NCBI RefSeq assembly: GCF_004801305.1
Contig: NZ_SSOD01000001.1
Coordinates: forward strand, 124,001-188,000
Origin: Pseudothauera rhizosphaerae
GTDB taxonomy: Bacteria > Pseudomonadota > Gammaproteobacteria > Burkholderiales > Rhodocyclaceae
DNA length: 64,000 nt
Direction of reading: 5' to 3'
In this document: piece after piece, positions 29,022-36,271 of the stretch
Layout of the letters: each line of letters opens with the position of its first letter
How positions within the stretch are numbered: the first letter of the stretch is position 1
The notes under the pieces: generated by a model
Database searches by the model: none
What the model saw: only the letters and a program-made list of their open reading frames with translations
What the model was told of the DNA's origin: nothing
Program-made: the position numbers and the translations under genes

Positions 29022-29255
29022 TCAACGCAGCAGGTAGGGGATTTCGACGTGGATGGCCTTGGTCGGGCAGTCGTGCTCGCAGGGCAGGCAGTACCAGCAT
29101 TCGTCGTACACCATCTTCACTTTGCCGTCCTGGGGGTCGAGGGCGAGGATGTCGGTGGGACAGACGTCGATGCACACCCGGCAGCCCTTGCCGGCGATGC
29201 ACTTGTCGTGATCGACGATCACCGAGACGACGCTTTGATTCACGATGACGGACAT
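29022..29255 (-). CDS. Two-cluster 4Fe-4S ferredoxin (AprB-like)
   Basis: The 77-residue protein has two 4Fe-4S cluster motifs. The first, CIAGKGCRVCIDVCP, has an expanded spacing after its first Cys. The second, CWYCLPCEHDCP, is regular. The C-terminal KAIHVEIPYLLR resembles small AprB-like subunits. ATG 29255 was chosen over an upstream in-frame start because MSVIVNQS begins the conserved part. It is 13 bp from the flavoprotein gene and is the likely electron carrier for it. Confidence 0.82.
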   Translation of the reverse strand: MSVIVNQSVVSVIVDHDKCIAGKGCRVCIDVCPTDILALDPQDGKVKMVYDECWYCLPCEHDCPTKAIHVEIPYLLR

Positions 29256-29268
29256 GCGGAATTCTCGC

Positions 29269-30996
29269 TCAAACGGTTGCGGGTTGCTCGAAGCGCAGGC
29301 GGTCGTAGGCGTCGCGCTCGGCTGCATCGATGGGGTAGAGGTAGGGCGGGACCTCGCGCTTGAAGCATTCGGGCCGCCCGTCGGCGCCCTTCCTCACCTG
29401 CACGAAGGCGAACCAGTCGGCGTCGTTGCGCCCCTCGTATTCGACGCGATAGTGGTACAGACCCCAGCGGCTCTCGGTGCGGTACAGGGAGGCCGCGGCG
29501 GCCAGTTCGGCGCAGTCGAGGATGGCGTACACCTCCATGGCGCGCATCAGCTCGTGGGGATTGTTCGCCTTCAGGCGGCCAAGGTCGGCGCGGATCTCGG
29601 CGAAGCGCTGCAGGCCGATCTCCATCTTGCGCGTCACCTTGGGCGGCTGCAGGTAGTCGTTGACCATGCGCCTCAGCTTGTACTCCACCTGGGTGGGCGC
29701 GAGGCCGTCCTCGCGCAGCAGGGGTGCGAACACCCGCTCCCGCTCGCGCTCGACCTGGGCCGCGTCGAAGGCGGCAAAGTCCCTGCCGGCGATGAAATCC
29801 ACCGCGTCCTCGCCGGCGATCTGGCCGTACACCATGGCGCCCAGCATGTAGTTGTGGGCCACGTTGCACAGGTCGCCCGCGGCGTACAGGCCCGGCACCG
29901 TGGTGCGCGCGTGCTCGTCCACCCACACCCCGGAAGCGCTGTGGCCGCCGCACAGGCCGATCTCGGAGATGTGCATCTCCACCAGGTCGCTGCGGTAGTC
30001 CGTGCCGCGCCCCTCGTGGAAGCGCCCGCGCGTGGGGCGCTCGGTGACGTGGAGGACGTTCTCGATGCGGGTCACCGTCTCGTCGGCGAGGTGGTCGAGC
30101 TTGAGGAACACCGGGCCGTTGCCGCCTTCCAGCTCACGCCAGAATTCCAGCATCATCTGCCCGCTCCAGTAGTCGCTCTTGATGAAGCGCTCGCCCTTCG
30201 CATTGACCGTGTAGCCGCCGAACGGGCCGGTGACGTAGGCGCAGGCCGGGCCGTTGTAGTCCTTGATCAGCGGGTTGATCTGGAAACACTCCAGGCCGGA
30301 GAGCTCCGCGCCGGCGTGGTAGGCCATGCTGTAGCCGTCGCCGGCGTTGGTGGGGTTCTCGTAGGTGCCGAAGAGATAACCGGAACTGGGCAGCCCCAGC
30401 CGCCCGGCGGCGCCGGTACATAACACCACGGCCCTGGCGCGGATGACGGCGAATTCGCCGCTGCGCGAATCCAGCGCCATCGCACCGGCCGCTCGCCCCC
30501 CCTCGCCCACCAGCAGGCGCGTGGTGACCAGCCGGTTGGAGACCTGCACGCCGTGCTTGCGCAACTGGCGGAAGATCACCTTCTTGACGTCGTAGCCCTC
30601 CGGCATGGGCAGCACGTAGGCGCCCAGGTGGTGCACCTTCTTGACCGCGTAGTCGCCGGTTTCATCCTTCTCGAACTTCACGCCCCACTCGTCCAGCTCG
30701 CGGATCATGGCGTAGCTGCGCACCGCGTAGGCGTTGATGGCGGCCTGGTTCACGATGCCGTCGTTGGCGATGGTGATTTCCTTGACGTACTGCTCCGGCG
30801 TGGCGTAGCCGGGGACGATGGCGTTGTTGACGCTGTCCATGCCCTCGGCGATGGCGCCGGCACGCTTGACGTTGGCCTTGTCCAGCAGCAGCACCTTGAG
30901 CTGCGGGTTCTTCGCCTTGGCCTTGATGGCCGCGATGGGGCCGGCGGTGCCGCCGCCGATCACGAGGATGTCGGCGTCGATGTGGCGTGTTTCCAT
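29269..30996 (-). CDS. FAD flavoprotein of the AprA/fumarate reductase family
   Basis: This 575-residue flavoprotein has an FAD-binding N-terminus, DILVIGGGTAGPIAAIKAKA (about 9-28), and a second FAD contact, VPGLYAAGDLCNVAHNYMLG, near 370. The overall fold is that of AprA, SdhA and FrdA. With an AprB-like ferredoxin next to it, the closest functional comparison is the dissimilatory APS reductase. However, there is no sat, qmo or dsr gene, and the setting is an ABC-transporter operon. The substrate is unknown; I infer oxidation or reduction of an imported sulfur compound. Confidence 0.8.
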   Translation of the reverse strand: METRHIDADILVIGGGTAGPIAAIKAKAKNPQLKVLLLDKANVKRAGAIAEGMDSVNNAIVPGYATPEQYVKEITIANDGIVNQAAINAYAVRSYAMIRELDEWGVKFEKDETGDYAVKKVHHLGAYVLPMPEGYDVKKVIFRQLRKHGVQVSNRLVTTRLLVGEGGRAAGAMALDSRSGEFAVIRARAVVLCTGAAGRLGLPSSGYLFGTYENPTNAGDGYSMAYHAGAELSGLECFQINPLIKDYNGPACAYVTGPFGGYTVNAKGERFIKSDYWSGQMMLEFWRELEGGNGPVFLKLDHLADETVTRIENVLHVTERPTRGRFHEGRGTDYRSDLVEMHISEIGLCGGHSASGVWVDEHARTTVPGLYAAGDLCNVAHNYMLGAMVYGQIAGEDAVDFIAGRDFAAFDAAQVERERERVFAPLLREDGLAPTQVEYKLRRMVNDYLQPPKVTRKMEIGLQRFAEIRADLGRLKANNPHELMRAMEVYAILDCAELAAAASLYRTESRWGLYHYRVEYEGRNDADWFAFVQVRKGADGRPECFKREVPPYLYPIDAAERDAYDRLRFEQPATV

Positions 30997-31042
30997 GTTT
31001 CTGTGGTTCCGGTGGGGATGTTATGGATCCGACAACCCAAGT

Positions 31043-31075
31043 CCGTTCGGGCTGAGCCTGTCGAAGGGCGAACGG
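31043..31075. repeat. GAGCCTGTCGAAGG-type dispersed repeat
   Basis: CCGTTCGGGCTGAGCCTGTC begins a short inverted repeat ending in GGGCGAACGG. It lies in the 89-bp gap between the flavoprotein and ATPase genes, inside the leftward operon. Related arms form the long inverted repeat at 35201-35291. Confidence 0.7.
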
Positions 31076-31085
31076 GGTGGCAGTT

Positions 31086-31934
31086 TCACACCGCGAAGCT
31101 CACGGATGCCGCCCCGCCATCGCCGATGGGCGACAGGCGTTCCAGCACCCGCTCGCCGCGGTCGTGGTGGAGCAGGTCCATGCAGTGGCGCTTGAGGCGG
31201 TTGAAGTCTTCGGTGGTGGTCAGCAGGGCATCCCGCGGGCGCGGGAAATCGACCGCCAGGTCTTCGATGATGCGCCCCGGGCGCGCGCTCATGACCAGGA
31301 TGCGGTCGGCGAGGAAGAGCGCCTCGTCGATGTCGTGGGTGACGAACAGCACCGTGGTGCGCACCCGGGTCCACACGTCGAGCAGCAGTTCCTGCATCAG
31401 CAGCCGGGTCTGGGCGTCGAGCGCGCCGAAGGGCTCGTCCATCAGCAGCACGCGGGGGCGGTTGATCAGCGAGCGGGCGATCTCCACGCGCTGCTGCATG
31501 CCGCCGGACAACTGCGCCGGGTAGTGGCGCTCGAAGCCTTCCAGCCCCATCAGGTGCAGCAGTTCGCGCGCCTTCGTCTCCCGCTCGGCGCGCGCCAGCC
31601 CCTTCATCTTGAGGCCGAAGGCAACGTTGTCCAGCACCCGCTTCCACGGGAACAGGGTGTGGTGCTGGAACACCAGCCCGCGCTCCGGGTGCGGCCCGGA
31701 AATCGGCGCGCCGTCGAGCAGCAGTTCGCCGCGGCTGGGGGCGAGATGCCCCGCCAGCGCGCCCAGCACCGTGGACTTGCCGCAGCCCGAGGGCCCCAGC
31801 AGGCAGACGAACTGCCCGCCCGGCACGGTGATGTTCACGTCGCTGACGGCCTGGAAGCGCGCCGCGCCGCGGCCGAAGTGGATGTCGAGACGGCGGATGT
31901 CGATGTGGCCCTGCACCGCTTCGTTCGCGCTCAT
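31086..31934 (-). CDS. ABC transporter ATPase (SsuB/TauB type)
   Basis: This 282-residue ATPase belongs to a nitrate/sulfonate/taurine-type importer. Walker A is GPSGCGKST, the signature LSGGMQQR, Walker B VLLMDEPFGALD, and the H-loop LFVTHDIDEA. It overlaps the permease gene by 4 bp (ATGA at 31931-31934). The last 30 residues extend past the usual end. It drives the transporter formed with the next two genes, upstream in the same operon. Confidence 0.92.
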   Translation of the reverse strand: MSANEAVQGHIDIRRLDIHFGRGAARFQAVSDVNITVPGGQFVCLLGPSGCGKSTVLGALAGHLAPSRGELLLDGAPISGPHPERGLVFQHHTLFPWKRVLDNVAFGLKMKGLARAERETKARELLHLMGLEGFERHYPAQLSGGMQQRVEIARSLINRPRVLLMDEPFGALDAQTRLLMQELLLDVWTRVRTTVLFVTHDIDEALFLADRILVMSARPGRIIEDLAVDFPRPRDALLTTTEDFNRLKRHCMDLLHHDRGERVLERLSPIGDGGAASVSFAV

Positions 31935-32794
31935 GACTGCTTCTCCCGCAGCCGGTACCACGGCATGGCCAGCGTGCCCAGGCGGCGCAGCGCAGCGCTG
32001 CTGGCCATGCCGAACAGGCCGATGAACACCATGCCGACGACGATGTCGGCGTAGTTCTGCAGGGTGTAGGACTCCCAGGTGTAGTAGCCGATGCCGAACT
32101 GCCCGGCGATCATCTCCGCGGTGACCAGGCAGAACCAGGAGGTGCCCATGCCGATGGTCAGGCCGGTGACGATGCTGGGCGCGGCGCCCGGCAGGATCAC
32201 CTCCCGCAGCGTGGCGAGGCGCCCGGCCCCCAGGCTGCGGGCGGCGGCCACCAGACGGCCGTCCACCGCGTGCACGCCGTGGATGGTGTTGAGCAGCACC
32301 GGGAACAGCGCGCCGATGAAGGTGATGAAGATCATCGACAGCTCCGAGGACGGGAACATCAATATCGCCAGCGGAATCCACGACACCGCGGGGATCGGCC
32401 GCAGCGCCTCGAGGGGCGGCAGCACCGCGTCCTCCGCCGCGCGGGAGCGGCCGATGATGAGGCCCAGGGCCACGCCGGCCACGGCCGCAGCGAGAAAGCC
32501 GGAGAACACCCGCAGCAGGCTGCTGTTCACGTGGTTGAAGAACTTGGGCGAATTGACCAGTTTCCAGATCGCCGGACCGACCTCGCTGGGCGGCGGCACG
32601 TGGGCGAAGGTCACCAAGCCGAGGTCCAGCCGCTTGGCTGCGGCCAGCTCCCACAGCGCCACGCAGGCGAGCAGGGAGCCCAGCCGCAGCAGCCAGCGCA
32701 GCGCGCCACCCACCCAGGCCGGCGGCGCCTTGGCGCCACCGGCGGGCAGGGACAGCGGGACGGCCGGGGCGATGGCGAGTTTCGCGCTGCCCAT
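31931..32794 (-). CDS. ABC transporter permease (SsuC/TauC type)
   Basis: This inner-membrane permease of 287 residues has about six helices. The EAA loop is AARSLGAGRLATLREVILPGA near 195, and GMGTSWFCLVTAEMIAGQFG near 228 matches the SsuC/TauC family. ATG 32794 gives MGSAKLAIAP. The longer frame upstream is an Arg-rich extension overlapping the binding-protein gene and is rejected. It lies 8 bp after the binding-protein stop. Confidence 0.9.
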   Translation of the reverse strand: MGSAKLAIAPAVPLSLPAGGAKAPPAWVGGALRWLLRLGSLLACVALWELAAAKRLDLGLVTFAHVPPPSEVGPAIWKLVNSPKFFNHVNSSLLRVFSGFLAAAVAGVALGLIIGRSRAAEDAVLPPLEALRPIPAVSWIPLAILMFPSSELSMIFITFIGALFPVLLNTIHGVHAVDGRLVAAARSLGAGRLATLREVILPGAAPSIVTGLTIGMGTSWFCLVTAEMIAGQFGIGYYTWESYTLQNYADIVVGMVFIGLFGMASSAALRRLGTLAMPWYRLREKQS

Positions 32795-32802
32795 CCCCCG
32801 CC

Positions 32803-34215
32803 TCACTTGCTGGCGACGGCCAGCGCGGCGTTGCGGGCGTCGGCGTAGCCGTTCACCTGCCCGCCATGGGCCTGCGCCCAGGCATCGGCATCCGCCTTGA
32901 GCAGGAAGGCGGCGATCCCGCCCTGGCCGTCGCGCACGTACCACGCCTGGTTGGCGAAGAGCTTGAGCCCGGTGTTGCGGTCATGCACGAACACCACGCG
33001 CGCTTCCTTGCCGGCCGCTTCCGCCTTCTTCAGCGCGGCGAAGGCTGCCTGCGGGGAGGCGTAGTGCTGCGCGGTGGCCTCGCCCTTCAGCCACAGGTGG
33101 GCGGCGTTCCTGAAGTCGGTGATGGGGGCGCCGCTGGAAGCATCCTTGGCCCGCAGCGGGAGCTTGTCATAGACCTTGAGGCGGGCGTCGTAGTCCAGGC
33201 CGGAGAGCCGGTAGGCTTCGCGGATGTAGCGCTCGTTGACCAGTTCCTGCGGCTTCAGGTCGGTGACCGGGCGGTCGAGCAGGCGCAGCGTCTTGATGGC
33301 GGTGCCGATGGCCGTGTAGAACTCCGGCTTCCACGTGTAGTCGCGGGTCTGCAGGCCGACCGGGCCGTGGAACAGGTAGTTCACCTCGGCGTCGATGCCG
33401 GTCACCTTGGCGATCAGCTCGCTGTACTTCTCCGGCTCGGCCACGAACAGGCGCTCGGCTTCCAGCACCGCGCGCAGGTAGGCGACCACGACTTCCGGGT
33501 ACTTCTCCGCGTAGGCGGCGCTCGCCAGGGCGCCGTGGAAGGTGGGCGCATTGGTCTGGGAGCCGTCGAAGATCTTGCGCGCGAAGCCGCGGAAGGGGAA
33601 CAGGTCCGGGAAGGGCACGAAGTTGGCGTGGGCATCCACCTTGCCGCTCTGCAGCGCGGAGCCGCCGACTTCGGGCGATTGGGAGATCAGGTTCACATCC
33701 CGCGCCGGGTCCCAGCCCTGGGCGTCGATGGCGCGCAGCAGCACGCCGTGGGCGGTGGAGCCGAAGGGTACGGAGATGGTCTTGCCCTTCAGTTCGGCGA
33801 AGGACTGCACCGGCGAGTCGGCCGGCACCACCACGCCGTTGCCGCTGCCGATCACGCTGCCGGAGATCGGCGCGATGAAGTAGCTGCGCTTGCCGGCCTT
33901 CTGGAAGGCGGTCACGTTGAGGGTGCCGGGGAATTCCGCCATCACACCCAGGTCCAGCTTGTCGGCCACCATCTCGTTGGTCAGCGGCGGGCCGGAGGTG
34001 AAGTTCTTCCACTGGATGTCGTACTGGGCGTCCTTGTACTTGCCGTCGCGCGGCAGGTACTTCTCCAGCAGGCCCAGTTCGCGCACCAGCAGGCCGGCGG
34101 TGGCGCAGTTGATGGTGGTGTCCTGGGTGCCGATGGCGACGCGGATGGTCTCCGCGGAGGCCGAGAGCGCGGTCAGCGACAGCGTCGCGCCGGCGAGCAG
34201 CAAGCGAATCTTCAT
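32803..34215 (-). CDS. ABC substrate-binding protein with C-terminal NosL-like domain
   Basis: This 470-residue periplasmic protein has a signal peptide ending near residue 21 (ALSASAET). A NitT/TauT-type binding domain follows to about 330, with VAIGTQDTTINCATAGLLVR and DLGVMAEFPGTLNVTAFQK. It is roughly 130 residues longer than usual. The last 85 residues (NTGLKLFANQAWYVRDGQGG and DADAWAQAHGGQVNGYADA) resemble NosL, a periplasmic metallochaperone family. I infer a fusion; the ligand is unknown. It is the first transporter gene after the GntR regulator, with a 110-bp gap. Confidence 0.8.
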   Translation of the reverse strand: MKIRLLLAGATLSLTALSASAETIRVAIGTQDTTINCATAGLLVRELGLLEKYLPRDGKYKDAQYDIQWKNFTSGPPLTNEMVADKLDLGVMAEFPGTLNVTAFQKAGKRSYFIAPISGSVIGSGNGVVVPADSPVQSFAELKGKTISVPFGSTAHGVLLRAIDAQGWDPARDVNLISQSPEVGGSALQSGKVDAHANFVPFPDLFPFRGFARKIFDGSQTNAPTFHGALASAAYAEKYPEVVVAYLRAVLEAERLFVAEPEKYSELIAKVTGIDAEVNYLFHGPVGLQTRDYTWKPEFYTAIGTAIKTLRLLDRPVTDLKPQELVNERYIREAYRLSGLDYDARLKVYDKLPLRAKDASSGAPITDFRNAAHLWLKGEATAQHYASPQAAFAALKKAEAAGKEARVVFVHDRNTGLKLFANQAWYVRDGQGGIAAFLLKADADAWAQAHGGQVNGYADARNAALAVASK

Positions 34216-34325
34216 GGAAATCCCCTGAATGCGATGGTTCGTCGTCGAGTTGGGTGAGGCCTACCGACACCGCGCGGCGGTGCCGGTCGGACAGCGGCGG
34301 GGACAGGATTCGGTCTCGCACATGA

Positions 34326-35087
34326 TCAGGCTCCGTTGCGCTGGCGGTCGGTGCGCAGGCGGTACTGGAAGGCATCGCCGCGGAAGTAGAGGTATTCGAA
34401 GTCGATCGGCCTGCCCGCGGCGTCGTGGGTCAGGCGCTCGATGCGCAGCACCGGCGCGCCTTCCTCGATGCGCAGGGCTTCGGTCAGCTCGTCGTCGGCG
34501 AGCACCGCGTCGATGGCCAGGTCGGCGTGACCGAGGGGCGTCTCGCAGTCGTTCTCCAGGATCAGGAAGACGTCGCGCGTCACCAGGTCGGCATGTTCCA
34601 GGCGGCGCGCCAGGGGCGATGGAATCCAGGTCAGTTCGAGGGATACCGGCTCCCGGTTGAGCAGGCGCACGCGACGGATCGCCGCCACCTCGTCGCCTTC
34701 GGCGATGTCCAGGCGTGCTGCCACGCGCGCATCGGCCGGCACGAAGGAGAAATCCAGCACCCGGTTGATGATTTCGTAGCCCATGGACGACATCGCCTCC
34801 GCGAAGCCCTGCAGGGAAGTGACGTTCTGGAAGGCCTTGGGGCGCGAGACGAAGGTGCCCTTGCCGTGGATGCGGAAGATCAGCCCTTCCTTTTGCAGAT
34901 CGCCGAGGGCCTGGCGCACGGTGATGCGGCTCACGCCGAAGCTCGCGCACAGCTCGTGCTCGGACGGCATGCGGCTGTGGGGAGGATAGGTGCCGTCGAG
35001 GATGCGCCCGCGCAGCAGGTCCTTGAGCTGGGTGTACAGGGGCGTCGGCGCACCGGAGACGAGCTGGAGTTTCGATTTGCTTTGCAC
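34326..35087 (-). CDS. GntR-family regulator with UTRA ligand domain
   Basis: This 253-residue regulator has a winged helix-turn-helix at about 15-80 (PSEHELCASFGVSRITVRQA and IHGKGTFVSRPK). A UTRA domain occupies 100-245 and typically binds a small effector. The start codon is GTG at 35087; an ATG 10 bases upstream is in another frame. It opens the leftward operon, so it is probably its local regulator, and its own promoter carries the shared sulfur-type motif. Confidence 0.9.
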   Translation of the reverse strand: MQSKSKLQLVSGAPTPLYTQLKDLLRGRILDGTYPPHSRMPSEHELCASFGVSRITVRQALGDLQKEGLIFRIHGKGTFVSRPKAFQNVTSLQGFAEAMSSMGYEIINRVLDFSFVPADARVAARLDIAEGDEVAAIRRVRLLNREPVSLELTWIPSPLARRLEHADLVTRDVFLILENDCETPLGHADLAIDAVLADDELTEALRIEEGAPVLRIERLTHDAAGRPIDFEYLYFRGDAFQYRLRTDRQRNGA

Positions 35088-35121
35088 TTTCTGGCATAAC
35101 TTGTAATGACAAGATGCCGCG

Positions 35122-35154
35122 AGTGTAGGCAGGCCGGTTTTCCGGCCGAACCAA
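35122..35154 (-). promoter_or_regulatory. Sulfur-regulon-type promoter of the GntR-led operon (site 4)
   Basis: On the minus strand ACTTCTTGGTTCGGCCGG has TTGGTT at 35154-35149, and TACACT follows at 35127-35122, 21 nt further. The layout is the same as at sites 1-3 and 5, although this operon points the other way. Confidence 0.6.
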
Positions 35155-35200
35155 GAAGTTCTGCGAAGCTAATTCCGTACGGAGAAATACCGGGCAATGA

Positions 35201-35291
35201 GGCAACCGAATACCGTTCGCCCTGAGCCTGTCGAAGGGCGATGGTTGCGAACGGACTTCGACGGGCTCAGCCCGAACGGTATTCGGTTGCC
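35201..35291. repeat. Long imperfect inverted repeat (GAGCCTGTCGAAGG family)
   Basis: The outer arms GGCAACCGAATACCGTTCG (35201-35219) and its exact reverse complement (35273-35291) enclose facing CCTGAGCCTGTCGAAGGGCG and CTTCGACGGGCTCAGCC segments. It lies between the divergent GntR and mgtC genes, upstream of both promoters. A shorter relative is at 31043-31075. Confidence 0.8.
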
Positions 35292-35397
35292 GGGTCGATA
35301 GAATGGTAATAAGGTAATATCGTATGTGCAGTTCCATTACCCGCCGACCCCACCCATCCCCGGGCGGAGATTCATCGCCTGCCGTACGGAGCACGCC

Positions 35398-36099
35398 ATG
35401 AATACGAATTTCGCCGATTACCCGGTCGTCGCGCTTCACCTCGGTGCCGCCCTCGCCGCCGGGGCGGTGATCGGGCTGGAACGCAGCTTCCACGCCCGTC
35501 CCGCGGGATTCCGCACCCACACGCTGGTGTGCCTGGCATCGAGCCTGCTGATGCTGGTGACGCTGTTCCAGTGGCAGTGGCTGCCGGGAGTGCCGCTGGA
35601 CACGGTGCGCACGGACCCGACGCGGATGGCGCAGGGGATCATGACCGGCATCGGCTTCCTCGGCGCCGGCGTGATCTTCAAGGAGGGGCTCTCCGTGCGC
35701 GGGCTGACCACGGCGGCGTCGATCTGGATGACCGCGGCCATCGGCATCCTGTTCGGCGTGGGTTTCCTGTTCCCCGCCCTGCTCGCCACCGTGATGACGC
35801 TGGGCATCCTCTCGGCGTTCCGCTGGATCGAGGCGCGCATGCCGTCCCAGGCCTACGCCCACTGCATGCTCCGCTTCGCCCGCGACGACGTGATGTCCGA
35901 GCCGGAGCTGCGGGAACTGCTGACCCGCCACGGCTTCACGCTGCACAACCTGAGCTACCGCCTGGACGACGACGGCACGGCCTTCGAGTACCGCATGGTG
36001 ATCCGCTCGTCGAAGGGCGCCGGTTCCACCGCCCTGTCGGAGTATCTGCTCGGCCTGGAGCGGGTACGCTCCTTCCGCATCTCGCCCACGGGGGACTGA
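35398..36099 (+). CDS. MgtC/SapB family membrane protein
   Basis: This inner-membrane protein of 233 residues has four to five N-terminal helices. The MgtC signature is GAVIGLERSFHARPAGFRTH at about 23-42, followed by GIMTGIGFLGAGVIFKEGLSV near 82. A C-terminal cytoplasmic ACT-like domain of about 80 residues follows (MLRFARDDVMSEPELRELL). MgtC proteins are linked to Mg limitation, acid stress and ATP synthase control. ATG 35398 was chosen over an upstream start because it begins the membrane domain. The gene is single, bounded by repeats. Confidence 0.9.
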   Translation: MNTNFADYPVVALHLGAALAAGAVIGLERSFHARPAGFRTHTLVCLASSLLMLVTLFQWQWLPGVPLDTVRTDPTRMAQGIMTGIGFLGAGVIFKEGLSVRGLTTAASIWMTAAIGILFGVGFLFPALLATVMTLGILSAFRWIEARMPSQAYAHCMLRFARDDVMSEPELRELLTRHGFTLHNLSYRLDDDGTAFEYRMVIRSSKGAGSTALSEYLLGLERVRSFRISPTGD

Positions 36100-36117
36100 G
36101 GGCGCGGCCTGCGGGCC

Positions 36118-36193
36118 GTGGGAGCGGGCTTGCCCGCGATGGCAGCGTCATTTGCGCCCGGAACCGCCCCATCGCGGCCAAGGCCGCTCCTAC
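36118..36193. repeat. REP element, second full copy
   Basis: GTGGGAGCGGGCTTGCCCGC at the left end and GCGGCCAAGGCCGCTCCTAC at the right form an imperfect inverted repeat related to 26700-26772. It stands between the convergent mgtC and cysteine desulfurase genes. Confidence 0.8.
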
Positions 36194-36216
36194 AGGCTCG
36201 CTGCTGGAAGTGAAAC

Positions 36217-36250
36217 GAACGGCGCGCGGGATCGCTCCCGCGCGCCGTTC
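36217..36250 (-). terminator. Strong hairpin after the cysteine desulfurase gene
   Basis: GAACGGCGCGCGGGA-TCGC-TCCCGCGCGCCGTTC is a perfect 15-bp stem with a 4-nt loop, 21 bp past the cysteine desulfurase stop. No T-run follows in either direction. It probably ends or stabilises the encapsulin operon transcript. Confidence 0.65.
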
Positions 36251-36271
36251 ATGGACCGCTGCCCCGAAGCC

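Noticed and set aside
29022-30996. Dissimilatory APS reductase of sulfate reduction or sulfur oxidation
   Set aside because: The flavoprotein and ferredoxin resemble AprAB, but sat, qmo and dsr genes are absent and the pair sits in an ABC-importer operon.
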